Of a stretch of 64,000 nucleotides of DNA, positions 29,153-38,780 are shown in pieces. The notes beneath the pieces are model-generated. The model was not told the DNA's origin, did not search any database, and was given only the letters and a program-made list of their open reading frames with translations. Source of the stretch: Streptococcus mitis (GTDB taxonomy: Bacteria > Bacillota > Bacilli > Lactobacillales > Streptococcaceae). The translations under genes were made by a program, and so were the position numbers. Position 1 is the first letter of the stretch. Every line of letters starts with the position of its first letter. The stretch lies in assembly GCF_002005545.1 (NCBI RefSeq), contig NZ_LBMT01000001.1:1200301-1264300 (forward strand), read 5' to 3'.

Positions 29153-31507
29153 ATGAAAGATAGAATAAAAGAATATTTACAAGACAAGGGAAAGGTAACT
29201 GTCAATGACTTAGCTCAGGCTTTGGGAAAAGACGGTTCCAAGGATTTTCGTGAGTTGATTAAAACCTTGTCCTTAATGGAAAGAAAGCACCAGATTCGCT
29301 TTGAAGAAGATGGCAGTCTGACCTTGGAAGCCAAGAAAAAACATGAGATTACCCTCAAGGGGATTTTTCATGCCCATAAAAATGGCTTTGGCTTTGTCAG
29401 TCTGGAAGGTGAGGAGGACGACCTTTTTGTAGGAAAAAACGATGTCAACTATGCTATTGATGGTGATACCGTCGAGGTAGTGATTAAGAAAGTCGCTGAC
29501 CGCAATAAGGGAACAGCAGCAGAAGCAAAAATTATTGATGTCTTAGAACACAGTTTGACAACCGTTGTTGGTCAAATCGTTCTAGATCAAGAAAAACCTA
29601 AGTATGCGGGTTACATCCGTTCAAAAAATCAGAAAATCAGTCAACCGATTTATGTAAAAAAACCAGCCCTTAAACTTGAGGGAACCGAAGTTCTCAAGGT
29701 CTTTATCGATAAATACCCAAGCAAGAAACATGATTTCTTTGTCGCTAGTGTCCTCGATGTGGTGGGGTATTCAACGGATGTCGGAATTGATGTTCTTGAG
29801 GTTTTGGAGTCTATGGATATTGTATCCGAGTTTCCAGAAGCTGTTGTCAAGGAAGCAGAAAGTGTGCCTGATGCTCCATCTCAAAAGGATATGGAAGGTC
29901 GTCTGGACTTGAGAGATGAGATTACTTTTACCATTGACGGTGCGGACGCCAAGGACTTGGACGATGCGGTGCATATCAAAGCCTTGAAAAATGGAAATCT
30001 GGAGCTTGGAGTTCACATCGCAGATGTTTCCTACTATGTGACCGAGGGTTCTGCCCTTGATAAGGAAGCCCTTAACCGCGCGACTTCAGTCTATGTAACA
30101 GACCGAGTGGTTCCAATGCTTCCAGAACGACTGTCTAATGGAATTTGCTCTCTCAATCCTCAAGTTGACCGCCTGACCCAGTCTGCCATTATGGAGATTG
30201 ATAAACATGGTCGTGTGGTTAATTACACTATTACCCAAACGGTTATCAAGACAAGTTTCCGTATGACCTATAGTGATGTCAATGATATCCTAGCTGGAGA
30301 CAAGGAAAAGAGACAAGAATATCAGAAAATTGTTCCAAGTATTGAACTTATGGCTAAGCTCCATGAAACTCTAGAAAATATGCGTGTGAAGCGTGGTGCC
30401 CTCAATTTCGATACCAATGAAGCTAAGATTTTAGTGGATAAACAGGGTAAGCCTGTTGATATCGTTCTTCGTCAGCGTGGTGTTGCCGAGCGCATGATTG
30501 AGTCCTTTATGTTGATGGCTAATGAAACAGTTGCCGAGCATTTTAGCAAGCTGGATTTGCCTTTTATCTATCGAATTCACGAGGAGCCTAAGGCTGAAAA
30601 GGTTCAGAAGTTTATTGATTATGCTTCGAGTTTTGGCTTGCGCATTTATGGGACTGCCAGTGAGATTAGCCAGGAGGCCCTCCAAGACATCATGCGTGCT
30701 GTTGAGGGAGAACCTTATGCAGATGTATTGTCCATGATGCTTCTGCGCTCTATGCAGCAGGCTCGCTATTCGGAACACAATCACGGCCACTATGGATTAG
30801 CAGCAGATTACTATACTCACTTTACCAGTCCGATTCGTCGTTATCCTGACCTTCTTGTTCACCGTATGATTCGTGATTACGGCTCTTCTAAGGAAATAGC
30901 AGAGCATTTTGAGCAAGTGATTCCAGAGATTGCGACCCAGTCTTCCAATCGTGAGCGTCGTGCTATCGAGGCCGAGCGTGAAGTCGAAGCCATGAAAAAG
31001 GCTGAGTATATGGAAGAATACGTGGGTGACGAGTACGATGCTGTTGTATCAAGTATTGTCAAGTTTGGTCTCTTTGTCGAATTGCCAAACACAGTTGAAG
31101 GCTTGATTCACATCACTAATCTACCTGAATTTTATCATTTCAATGAGCGTGATTTGACCCTGCGTGGGGAGAAATCAGGTATAACATTCCGTGTAGGACA
31201 ACAGATTCGCATTCGAGTTGAAAGAGCGGATAAGATGACTGGTGAAATCGACTTCTCTTATATTCCAAGTGAGTTTGATGTGATTGAAAAAGGCTTGAAA
31301 CAGTCTAATCGTAGTGACAGAGGGCGTGGTTCCAGTCGTCGTTCAGATAAGAAGGAAGACAAGAGAAAATCAGGACGCTCAAATGATAAGCGCAAGCATT
31401 CACAGAAAGATAAGAAGAAAAAAGGAAAGAAACCTTTTTATAAAGAAGTAGCTAAGAAAGGAGCCAAGCATGGCAAAGGGCGAGGGAAAGGTCGTCGCAC
31501 AAAATAA
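29153..31507 (+). CDS. rnr: Ribonuclease R
   Basis: Processive 3'-5' exoribonuclease for structured RNA and, with tmRNA, for non-stop mRNA. The 784-residue protein has an N-terminal winged helix, cold-shock/OB domains (about 65-220), the RNB catalytic domain ([17 protein letters not shown] near 262) and an S1 domain (about 620-705). It ends with a very basic Lys/Arg tail from residue 715. It overlaps smpB by 38 nt, which fits their joint role. Confidence 0.96.
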   Translation: MKDRIKEYLQDKGKVTVNDLAQALGKDGSKDFRELIKTLSLMERKHQIRFEEDGSLTLEAKKKHEITLKGIFHAHKNGFGFVSLEGEEDDLFVGKNDVNYAIDGDTVEVVIKKVADRNKGTAAEAKIIDVLEHSLTTVVGQIVLDQEKPKYAGYIRSKNQKISQPIYVKKPALKLEGTEVLKVFIDKYPSKKHDFFVASVLDVVGYSTDVGIDVLEVLESMDIVSEFPEAVVKEAESVPDAPSQKDMEGRLDLRDEITFTIDGADAKDLDDAVHIKALKNGNLELGVHIADVSYYVTEGSALDKEALNRATSVYVTDRVVPMLPERLSNGICSLNPQVDRLTQSAIMEIDKHGRVVNYTITQTVIKTSFRMTYSDVNDILAGDKEKRQEYQKIVPSIELMAKLHETLENMRVKRGALNFDTNEAKILVDKQGKPVDIVLRQRGVAERMIESFMLMANETVAEHFSKLDLPFIYRIHEEPKAEKVQKFIDYASSFGLRIYGTASEISQEALQDIMRAVEGEPYADVLSMMLLRSMQQARYSEHNHGHYGLAADYYTHFTSPIRRYPDLLVHRMIRDYGSSKEIAEHFEQVIPEIATQSSNRERRAIEAEREVEAMKKAEYMEEYVGDEYDAVVSSIVKFGLFVELPNTVEGLIHITNLPEFYHFNERDLTLRGEKSGITFRVGQQIRIRVERADKMTGEIDFSYIPSEFDVIEKGLKQSNRSDRGRGSSRRSDKKEDKRKSGRSNDKRKHSQKDKKKKGKKPFYKEVAKKGAKHGKGRGKGRRTK

Positions 31508-31937
31508 AAAGGCGCGTCACGACTATACAATCGTAGATACGCTAGAGGCAGGGATGGTCCTGACTGGAACTGAAATCAAGAGTGTACGAGCAGCTCGAAT
31601 CAATCTCAAGGATGGCTTTGCCCAAGTAAAAAATGGAGAAGTCTGGTTGAGCAATGTTCATATCGCCCCTTACGAAGAGGGCAATATCTGGAACCAAGAA
31701 CCAGAACGTCGTCGTAAACTCCTGCTCCATAAGAAGCAAATTCAAAAATTGGAACATGAGACTAAAGGACCAGGAATGACACTGGTTCCCCTTAAAGTCT
31801 ATATCAAAGATGGCTATGCCAAGCTTCTTTTAGGACTTGCCAAAGGAAAGCATGACTATGATAAACGTGAGTCTATCAAACGACGTGAGCAGAATCGCGA
31901 TATTGCGCGTGTGATGAAAGCAGTCAACCAACGATAA
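31470..31937 (+). CDS. smpB: SsrA-binding protein SmpB
   Basis: Binds tmRNA and delivers it to stalled ribosomes. The 155-residue protein has the conserved [20 protein letters not shown] and a C-terminal tail [19 protein letters not shown] that reaches the decoding site. ATG 31470 lies within the 3' end of rnr in another frame. Confidence 0.96.
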   Translation: MAKGEGKVVAQNKKARHDYTIVDTLEAGMVLTGTEIKSVRAARINLKDGFAQVKNGEVWLSNVHIAPYEEGNIWNQEPERRRKLLLHKKQIQKLEHETKGPGMTLVPLKVYIKDGYAKLLLGLAKGKHDYDKRESIKRREQNRDIARVMKAVNQR

Positions 31938-31951
31938 AAAGAGGAATGAAA

Positions 31952-32812
31952 ATGGAAAAACTAGTTGCCTATAAACGCATGCCTTTGTGGACTAAAGAAA
32001 CCATGCCAGAGGCTGTTCAGCAGAAACACAATACCAAGGTTGGGACTTGGGGCAAGATTACTGTTCTAAAAGGAACTCTCAAGTTTATTGAGTTGACCGA
32101 AGAAGGGGAAGTTCTAGCTGAACACCTCTTTGAAGCGGGAGCAGACAATCCAATGGCGCAACCTCAAGCCTGGCACCGAGTGGAGGCTGTGACAGACGAT
32201 GTAGAATGGTATTTAGAATTTTATTGTAAACCTGAGGATTATTTCCCTAAAAAATACAATACCAATCCGGTTCATTCAGAGGTTCTAGAGGCTATGCAGA
32301 CAGTAAAACCAGGGAAAGCCTTGGATTTGGGCTGTGGTCAAGGCCGTAATGCACTCTTTCTAGCCCAGCAAGGTTTTGATGTGACAGCTGTGGATCAAAA
32401 TGAATTGGCCCTTGAAATCTTGCAAAGCATTGTGGAGCAGGAAGACCTGGATATGCATGTTGGTCTCTACGATATCAATTCTGCCAGCATTGGACAAGAA
32501 TATGATTTTATCGTTTCAACAGTTGTTTTGATGTTTTTGCAAGCAGACCGCATTCCTGCAATTATCAAAAATATGCAGGAGAAAACCGCGGTCGGTGGCT
32601 ACAACCTTATCGTCTGTGCCATGGACACGAAGGATTATCCTTGCTCGGTTAACTTCCCATTCACCTTTAAAGAAGGGGAATTGGCAGACTATTACAAGGA
32701 CTGGGAATTGGTTAAGTACAATGAAAATCCAGGCCATTTGCACCGTCGTGACGAAAATGGCAATCGTATTCAACTACGCTTTGCGACCATGCTAGCTAAG
32801 AAAATCAAGTAA
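31952..32812 (+). CDS. tehB: TehB-family SAM-dependent methyltransferase
   Basis: The 286-residue protein combines an N-terminal cupin-like DUF1971 region (about 1-95) with a class I methyltransferase domain whose SAM motif is ALDLGCGQGRNA near residue 125. TehB confers tellurite resistance when overproduced; the natural substrate is unsettled. ATG 31952 is spaced 7 nt from AAAGAGGA; ATG 31946 is too close. Confidence 0.88.
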   Translation: MEKLVAYKRMPLWTKETMPEAVQQKHNTKVGTWGKITVLKGTLKFIELTEEGEVLAEHLFEAGADNPMAQPQAWHRVEAVTDDVEWYLEFYCKPEDYFPKKYNTNPVHSEVLEAMQTVKPGKALDLGCGQGRNALFLAQQGFDVTAVDQNELALEILQSIVEQEDLDMHVGLYDINSASIGQEYDFIVSTVVLMFLQADRIPAIIKNMQEKTAVGGYNLIVCAMDTKDYPCSVNFPFTFKEGELADYYKDWELVKYNENPGHLHRRDENGNRIQLRFATMLAKKIK

Positions 32813-32820
32813 ACACACAT

Positions 32821-32851
32821 GAAGATTAGGAATTTTCCTGATCTTTTTTTC
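32821..32851 (+). terminator. Rho-independent terminator before coiA
   Basis: AAGATTAGGAA pairs with TTCCTGATCTT and is followed by seven T; the T-tract runs into the SigX box. Confidence 0.85.
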
Positions 32852-32856
32852 GAATA
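32849..32856 (+). promoter_or_regulatory. SigX com-box promoter of coiA
   Basis: TTCGAATA matches the com-box TACGAATA at 7 of 8 positions, is preceded by a T-run and lies 22 nt before the coiA ATG. Confidence 0.78.
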
Positions 32857-32877
32857 ATATAGAAAAGGAGGGAAATC

Positions 32878-33831
32878 ATGTTTGTTGCGAGAGATGCTAG
32901 GGGAGAATTGGTAAATGTGTTAGAGGATAAACTTGAGAAGCAGGCATACACCTGCCCAGCTTGTGGAGGTCAGCTCCGTTTGCGTCAAGGACCAAGTGTC
33001 CGGACCCATTTTGCCCACAAAACCTTAAAAGACTGTGATTTTTCCTCTGAAAATGAAAGTCCAGAACACCTAGAAAATAAAAAATCACTTTATCACTGGT
33101 TGAAAAGAGATGCAGAGGTGCAATTAGAATACCCGCTTCCAGAGCTTAAACAGATTGCGGATGTATTTGTAAATGGCAATCTAGCTTTAGAGGTTCAGTG
33201 TAGCCCCTTACCACAAAAACTTCTTAAAGAGCGCAGTGAGGGCTATCGTAGTCAGGGTTACCAAGTACTATGGTTGCTGGGGGAAAAACTTTGGCTCAAG
33301 GAGCGTTTGACCCGTCTGCAAGAAGGTTTTCTTTATTTCAGTCAAAATATGGGTTTTTATGTTTGGGAATTAGACAGTGAAAAACAAGTTTTAAGACTCA
33401 AATACCTGATTCACCAAGATCTTCGAGGTAAACTCCATTATCAGATTAAGGAATTTCCCTATGGTCACGGTAGTCTACTGGAGATAGTACGTTTTCCCTA
33501 TAAGAAACAAAAAATATCGCATTTTACAGTTTCTCAAGATAAGGACATCTGTCGCTATATCCGGCAACAACTGTTTTATCAAAATCCCATTTGGATGAAA
33601 GCACAAGCAGAAGCCTATCAGAAGGGAGAAAATCTCCTGACTTATGAACTAAAAGAATGGTATCCACAAATTCGACCACTAGTAGGTGATTTTTGCCAAA
33701 TTGAGCAAGATTTGACTCGCTATTATCAGTATTTTCAAACCTATTACCAAAAAAATCCTCAAAATGATTGGCAAAAGCTCTATCCACCAGCCTTTTATCA
33801 GCAATATTTCTTGAAAAATATGGTAGAATAG
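32878..33831 (+). CDS. coiA: Competence protein CoiA
   Basis: Competence-induced nuclease-like protein needed for recombination of incoming DNA. The 317 residues contain an N-terminal zinc-like motif (YTCPACGGQLRLRQGPSVRTHFAH, seen in two parts) and a PD-(D/E)xK-like core around residues 75-115 (PELKQIADVFVNGNLALEVQCS). AAAAGGAGGG is the ribosome site. A SigX box lies just upstream. Confidence 0.94.
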   Translation: MFVARDARGELVNVLEDKLEKQAYTCPACGGQLRLRQGPSVRTHFAHKTLKDCDFSSENESPEHLENKKSLYHWLKRDAEVQLEYPLPELKQIADVFVNGNLALEVQCSPLPQKLLKERSEGYRSQGYQVLWLLGEKLWLKERLTRLQEGFLYFSQNMGFYVWELDSEKQVLRLKYLIHQDLRGKLHYQIKEFPYGHGSLLEIVRFPYKKQKISHFTVSQDKDICRYIRQQLFYQNPIWMKAQAEAYQKGENLLTYELKEWYPQIRPLVGDFCQIEQDLTRYYQYFQTYYQKNPQNDWQKLYPPAFYQQYFLKNMVE

Positions 33832-33849
33832 AAAGGATGGAGGAATCTA

Positions 33850-35652
33850 ATGGTATTACAAAGACATGAAATAAATGAAAAAGATACATGGGATCTATCA
33901 ACGATCTACCCAACTGACCAGGCTTGGGAAGAAGCCTTAAAAGAGTTAACAGAACAATTGGAGACAGTAGCCCAGTATGAAGGCCATCTCCTGGATAGTG
34001 CGGATAGCCTACTCGAAATTACTGAATTTTCTCTTGAGATGGAACGCCAAATTGAGAAGCTTTACGTTTATGCTCATATGAAGAATGACCAAGACACTCG
34101 TGAAGCCAAGTATCAAGAGTACTATGCCAAGGCCATGACTCTCTATAGCCAGCTAGACCAAGCCTTTTCATTCTATGAACCTGAATTTATGGAAATTAGT
34201 GAAAAGCAGTATGCTAACTTTTTAGAAGTTCAACCAAAGTTGCAGGTTTATCAACACTATTTTGACAAGCTTTTACAAGACAAGGATCACGTTCTTTCAC
34301 AACGTGAAGAAGAATTATTAGCTGGAGCTGGAGAAATTTTTGGTTCTGCAAGTGAAACCTTTGCTATCTTGGACAATGCGGATATTGTGTTCCCTTATGT
34401 CCTCGACGATGATGGTAAGGAAGTTCAGCTATCTCATGGGACTTACACACGCTTGATGGAGTCTAAAAATCGTGAGGTACGCCGTGGTGCCTATCAAGCC
34501 CTTTATGCGACTTACGAACAATTCCAACATACCTATGCCAAAACCTTGCAAACCAATGTTAAGGTGCAAAACTACCGTGCTAAGGTTCGTCACTACAAGA
34601 GTGCTCGTCATGCAGCCCTAGCAGCGAATTTTGTTCCAGAGAGTGTTTATGACAATTTGGTAGCAGCAGTTCGCAAGCACTTGCCACTCTTGCATCGTTA
34701 CCTTGAGCTTCGTTCAAAAATCTTGGGGATTTCAGACCTCAAGATGTACGATGTCTACACACCACTTTCATCTGTTGAATACAGTTTTACTTACCAAGAA
34801 GCCTTGAAAAAGGCAGAAGATGCCTTGGCAGTCTTGGGTGAGGATTACTTGAGCCGTGTTAAACGTGCCTTCAGTGAGCGTTGGATTGATGTTTACGAAA
34901 ATCAAGGCAAGCGTTCAGGGGCTTACTCTGGTGGTTCTTACGATACAAATGCCTTTATGCTTCTTAACTGGCAGGACAATCTAGACAATCTCTTTACTCT
35001 TGTTCATGAAACAGGTCATAGTATGCATTCAAGCTATACTCGTGAAACGCAGCCTTATGTTTACGGAGATTATTCTATCTTCTTGGCTGAGATTGCATCA
35101 ACTACCAATGAAAATATCTTGACGGAGAAATTATTGGAAGAAGTGGAAGATGATGCAACGCGCTTTGCTATTCTCAATAACTTCCTAGATGGTTTCCGTG
35201 GGACAGTTTTCCGTCAAACTCAATTTGCTGAGTTTGAACACGCTATCCACCAAGCGGACCAAAATGGAGAAGTCTTGACAAGTGATTTCCTAAATAAACT
35301 CTACGCAGACTTGAACCAAGAGTATTATGGTTTGAGTAAGGAAGACAATCCTGAAATCCAATACGAGTGGGCTCGCATTCCACACTTCTACTATAACTAC
35401 TATGTATACCAATATTCAACTGGCTTTGCAGCAGCCTCAGCCTTGGCTGAAAAGATTGTCCATGGTAATCAAGAAGACCGTGACCGCTATATCGACTATC
35501 TCAAGGCAGGTAAGTCTGACTATCCACTTAATGTCATGAGAAAAGCTGGAGTTGATATGGAGAAGGAAGACTACCTCAACGATGCCTTTGCAGTCTTTGA
35601 ACGTCGTTTAAATGAGTTTGAAGCACTTGTTGAAAAATTGGGAATGGCATAA
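33850..35652 (+). CDS. pepF: Oligoendopeptidase F
   Basis: Cytosolic M3-family zinc metallopeptidase that degrades oligopeptides. In 600 residues the zinc site is [10 protein letters not shown] near residue 387, with a third-ligand Glu further on (AEIASTTNE). It begins 18 nt after coiA with GGAGG, so competence transcription may read through. In pneumococcus it has also been called pepB. Confidence 0.95.
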   Translation: MVLQRHEINEKDTWDLSTIYPTDQAWEEALKELTEQLETVAQYEGHLLDSADSLLEITEFSLEMERQIEKLYVYAHMKNDQDTREAKYQEYYAKAMTLYSQLDQAFSFYEPEFMEISEKQYANFLEVQPKLQVYQHYFDKLLQDKDHVLSQREEELLAGAGEIFGSASETFAILDNADIVFPYVLDDDGKEVQLSHGTYTRLMESKNREVRRGAYQALYATYEQFQHTYAKTLQTNVKVQNYRAKVRHYKSARHAALAANFVPESVYDNLVAAVRKHLPLLHRYLELRSKILGISDLKMYDVYTPLSSVEYSFTYQEALKKAEDALAVLGEDYLSRVKRAFSERWIDVYENQGKRSGAYSGGSYDTNAFMLLNWQDNLDNLFTLVHETGHSMHSSYTRETQPYVYGDYSIFLAEIASTTNENILTEKLLEEVEDDATRFAILNNFLDGFRGTVFRQTQFAEFEHAIHQADQNGEVLTSDFLNKLYADLNQEYYGLSKEDNPEIQYEWARIPHFYYNYYVYQYSTGFAAASALAEKIVHGNQEDRDRYIDYLKAGKSDYPLNVMRKAGVDMEKEDYLNDAFAVFERRLNEFEALVEKLGMA

Positions 35653-35653
35653 G

Positions 35654-36367
35654 ATGGTTGAATCATATAGTAAAAATGCCAACCATAACATGCGTCGCCC
35701 TGTCGTCAAGGAAGAAATTGTAGACTTGATGCGTCAGCGCCAAAAGCAGGTCACAGGATCTTTGAAAGAATTGGAAGACTTTGCCCGCAAGGAAAATATT
35801 CCCATTATTCCCCATGAAACGGTTGCTTATTTCCGTTTTCTCATGGAAACCATACAACCTAAAAACATTCTGGAAATTGGGACGGCTATCGGTTTTTCAG
35901 CCCTCTTGATGGCGGAACATGCTCCAAAGGCCAAGATTACAACCATTGACCGCAATCCAGAAATGATTGGTTTTGCCAAGGAAAATTTTACCCAGTTTGA
36001 CAGTCGTAAGCAAATCACACTCCTAGAAGGAGATGCGGTAGATGTCTTATCAACCTTGACAGAGTCCTATGATTTCGTCTTTATGGATTCTGCTAAGTCT
36101 AAATACATCGTCTTTCTGCCAGAAATCTTCAAACATTTGGACGTTGGAGGTGTGGTTGTCTTGGATGATATTTTCCAAGGTGGTGATGTTGCCAAGGATA
36201 TTATGGAAGTCCGTCGTGGCCAGCGAACTATTTACAGAGGACTTCAAAGACTATTTGATGCAACCTTAGACAATCCAGGCCTCACCGCAACATTAGTACC
36301 TCTGGGTGACGGCATCCTCATGCTTCGTAAAAATGTAGCAGATGTTCAATTGACTGACAGCGAATGA
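35654..36367 (+). CDS. SAM-dependent O-methyltransferase
   Basis: Class I O-methyltransferase of the catechol/caffeoyl type. ATG 35654 starts directly after the pepF stop and gives 237 aa. SAM motif I is ILEIGTAIGFSALLMA near residue 71, with the metal-type DSAKSKY and DDIF motifs at about 138 and 168. The substrate is unknown; homologues include tRNA 5-hydroxyuridine methyltransferase TrmR, which is a reasonable alternative name. Confidence 0.85.
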   Translation: MVESYSKNANHNMRRPVVKEEIVDLMRQRQKQVTGSLKELEDFARKENIPIIPHETVAYFRFLMETIQPKNILEIGTAIGFSALLMAEHAPKAKITTIDRNPEMIGFAKENFTQFDSRKQITLLEGDAVDVLSTLTESYDFVFMDSAKSKYIVFLPEIFKHLDVGGVVVLDDIFQGGDVAKDIMEVRRGQRTIYRGLQRLFDATLDNPGLTATLVPLGDGILMLRKNVADVQLTDSE

Positions 36368-36368
36368 T

Positions 36369-36400
36369 TTTCAGAAAAATTTAAGAAAATATAGTAAAAT
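36369..36400 (+). promoter_or_regulatory. CiaR-like direct repeat and -10 upstream of ppmA
   Basis: TTTCAG, 5 nt, TTTAAG (36369-36385) matches the CiaR operator TTTAAG-N5-TTTAAG with one mismatch and ends 9 nt before a TAAAAT -10 (36395-36400). This resembles CiaR-activated promoters; no data here prove it. Confidence 0.55.
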
Positions 36401-36433
36401 AGATAGGGTAACACTTATCTCAAAGGAGTAGAC

Positions 36434-37372
36434 ATGAAGAAAAAACTATTGGCAGGTGCCATTACACTATTATCAGTAGCAACTTTAGCAGCTTGTTCGA
36501 AAGGTTCAGAAGGGGCAGACCTTATCAGCATGAAAGGGGATGTCATCACAGAACATCAATTTTATGAGCAAGTGAAAAGCAATCCTTCAGCCCAACAAGT
36601 GTTGTTGAACTTGACCATCCAAAAAGTATTTGAGAAACAATACGGTTCAGAAGTAGATGACAAAGAAGTCAACGATACTATTGCCGAAGAAGAGAAACAA
36701 TATGGTGAGAACTACCAACGTGTCTTGTCACAAGCAGGAATGACTCTTGAAACACGTAAAGCTCAAATTCGTACAAGTAAATTGGTTGAGTTGGCAGTTA
36801 AGAAAGCAGCAGAAGCTGAATTGACAGATGATGCTTACAAGAAGGCTTTTGACGAATACACTCCTGATGTGACTGCTCAAATTATCCGTTTGGACAATGA
36901 AGACAAAGCTAAAGAAATTCTTGAAAAAGCTAAAGCTAGTGATGCAGACTTTGCTCAATTAGCCAAAGATAATTCAACAGATGAGAAAACTAAAGCGAAT
37001 GGTGGAGAAATCACTTTTGATTCTGCTTCAACAGAAGTACCAGATCAAGTTAAGAAAGCAGCTTTTGCTTTAGATGTAAACGGTGTTTCTGATGTGATTA
37101 GCGTTACTGGAACACAAGCCTACAGCAGTCAATATTACATTGTTAAACTGATTAAGAAAACAGAAAAATCATCTAATATTGACGATTACAAAGAAAAATT
37201 AAAAACTGTTATCTTGACTCAAAAACAAAATGACGCATCATTTGTTCAAAGCATTATCGGAAAAGAATTGCAGGCAGCCAACATCAAGGTTAAAGACCAA
37301 GCCTTCCAAAATATCTTTACTCAATACATCGGTGGTGGAGATTCAAGCTCAAGCAGTTCTTCAAAAGAATAA
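36434..37372 (+). CDS. ppmA: Lipoprotein foldase PpmA/PrsA
   Basis: Surface-attached peptidyl-prolyl isomerase-type chaperone that folds exported proteins. The 312 residues start with a lipoprotein signal (lipobox LAAC, Cys21), then a SurA-like helical region, a parvulin-like domain (about 145-240) and a Ser-rich C terminus. Known in pneumococcus as PpmA, linked to colonisation. It has its own promoter and terminator. Confidence 0.94.
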   Translation: MKKKLLAGAITLLSVATLAACSKGSEGADLISMKGDVITEHQFYEQVKSNPSAQQVLLNLTIQKVFEKQYGSEVDDKEVNDTIAEEEKQYGENYQRVLSQAGMTLETRKAQIRTSKLVELAVKKAAEAELTDDAYKKAFDEYTPDVTAQIIRLDNEDKAKEILEKAKASDADFAQLAKDNSTDEKTKANGGEITFDSASTEVPDQVKKAAFALDVNGVSDVISVTGTQAYSSQYYIVKLIKKTEKSSNIDDYKEKLKTVILTQKQNDASFVQSIIGKELQAANIKVKDQAFQNIFTQYIGGGDSSSSSSSKE

Positions 37373-37375
37373 AAC

Positions 37376-37402
37376 AGAAAAGAGCCAAGTGCTCTTTTTC
37401 TT
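37376..37402 (+). terminator. Rho-independent terminator after ppmA
   Basis: AAAAGAGC and GCTCTTTTT form a compact stem with a CAAGT loop. Confidence 0.88.
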
Positions 37403-37453
37403 ATGAGAAAATCTTCTATCTTAAGGGTAAGAGTTTTTTTCTTTCGGAAAAAA

Positions 37454-37462
37454 TGGTATAAT
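37454..37462 (+). promoter_or_regulatory. Extended -10 promoter of ftsW
   Basis: TGG followed by TATAAT, about 70 nt before the ftsW ATG. Confidence 0.65.
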
Positions 37463-37532
37463 AGCAATCAAAACTAGAAAATAAACGGAATTTGGGAATA
37501 ATTTCTTTTGTTCTCATTAGATTGGTGATACT

Positions 37533-38756
37533 ATGAAGATTAGTAAGAGGCACCTATTAAACTATTCTATTCTAGTTCCTTACTTACTTTTATCAATTTT
37601 GGGCTTGATTGTAGTTTATTCTACAACCAGTGCCATTCTTATCGAAGAAGGTAAAAGTGCCCTCCAATTGGTTCGAAGTCAGGGAATGTTTTGGATATTT
37701 AGTTTAATATTGATTGCCTTGATATATAAGCTGAAACTGAATTTTTTAAGAAAAGAACGTCTCTTATTTATTGTTATGTTTGTTGAGCTGATTCTCTTAG
37801 CTCTAGCTCGCTTAATTGGTACGCCAGTCAATGGAGCCTATGGTTGGATTTCAGTAGGACCTTTGACCATTCAACCAGCGGAGTATTTGAAGATTATCAT
37901 CGTCTGGTACTTGGCCCAACGTTTTTCAAAACAACAGGATGAAATTGGTATTTACGATTTTCAAGTTTTAACTCAAAATCAATGGATTCCTCGAGCTTTT
38001 AATGATTGGCGTTTTGTCCTCTTGGTAATGATAGGAAGTTTGGCTATTTTCCCAGATTTGGGGAATGCGACTATCCTAGCTCTGGTCGCCTTGATTATGT
38101 ATACAGTTAGTGGGATTGCTCATCGTTGGTTTATAGCCTTTATCGGTGTATTGGTAGGAGTTTCAGCCCTATCCTTATCAGCTATTTCTATGATTGGGGT
38201 TGATAAGTTTTCAAAAATTCCAGTATTTGGTTACGTTGCTAAGCGTTTCAGTGCCTACTTTAATCCCTTTGCTGATTTGGCAGGAGCAGGCCACCAACTT
38301 GCAAATTCCTACTTTGCCATGGTAAATGGTGGTTGGTTTGGTCTAGGATTAGGAAATTCAATCGAAAAACGTGGTTATTTACCAGAGGCTCATACAGACT
38401 TTGTATTTTCAATTGTCATTGAAGAGTTTGGATTTGTGGGAGCCAGCTTGATTTTAGCCCTTGTCTTTTTCCTGATTTTACGAATCATCCTAGTAGGAAT
38501 TCGTGCTAAGAATCCCTTTAATTCCATGATGGCGATTGGGGTTGGGGGGATGATGTTGATCCAGGTGTTTGTCAATATCGGTGGAATTTCTGGTATTATT
38601 CCTTCGACAGGAGTAACCTTTCCTTTCTTATCGCAAGGAGGGAATAGTCTTCTGGTCTTGTCTGTAGCCATCGCCTTTGTCTTAAATATTGATGCAAGTG
38701 AAAAGCGTGCTCAATTGTATGAGGAGTTAGAAGCTCACTCCTCAAACTATATGTAG
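37533..38756 (+). CDS. ftsW: Septal SEDS glycosyltransferase FtsW
   Basis: Polymerises lipid II into septal peptidoglycan with PBP2x. The 407-residue protein has about ten membrane helices, the conserved PVNGAYGWISVGPLTIQPAEYLK loop near residue 95, and the VFSIVIEEFGFVGA and GGNSLL segments towards the C terminus. The family catalytic Asp is in the extracellular loop near YLPEAHTDFVFS. ppc follows in the same direction. Confidence 0.94.
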   Translation: MKISKRHLLNYSILVPYLLLSILGLIVVYSTTSAILIEEGKSALQLVRSQGMFWIFSLILIALIYKLKLNFLRKERLLFIVMFVELILLALARLIGTPVNGAYGWISVGPLTIQPAEYLKIIIVWYLAQRFSKQQDEIGIYDFQVLTQNQWIPRAFNDWRFVLLVMIGSLAIFPDLGNATILALVALIMYTVSGIAHRWFIAFIGVLVGVSALSLSAISMIGVDKFSKIPVFGYVAKRFSAYFNPFADLAGAGHQLANSYFAMVNGGWFGLGLGNSIEKRGYLPEAHTDFVFSIVIEEFGFVGASLILALVFFLILRIILVGIRAKNPFNSMMAIGVGGMMLIQVFVNIGGISGIIPSTGVTFPFLSQGGNSLLVLSVAIAFVLNIDASEKRAQLYEELEAHSSNYM

Positions 38757-38780
38757 AGCTGATAGTGGAAAGGATTAACT

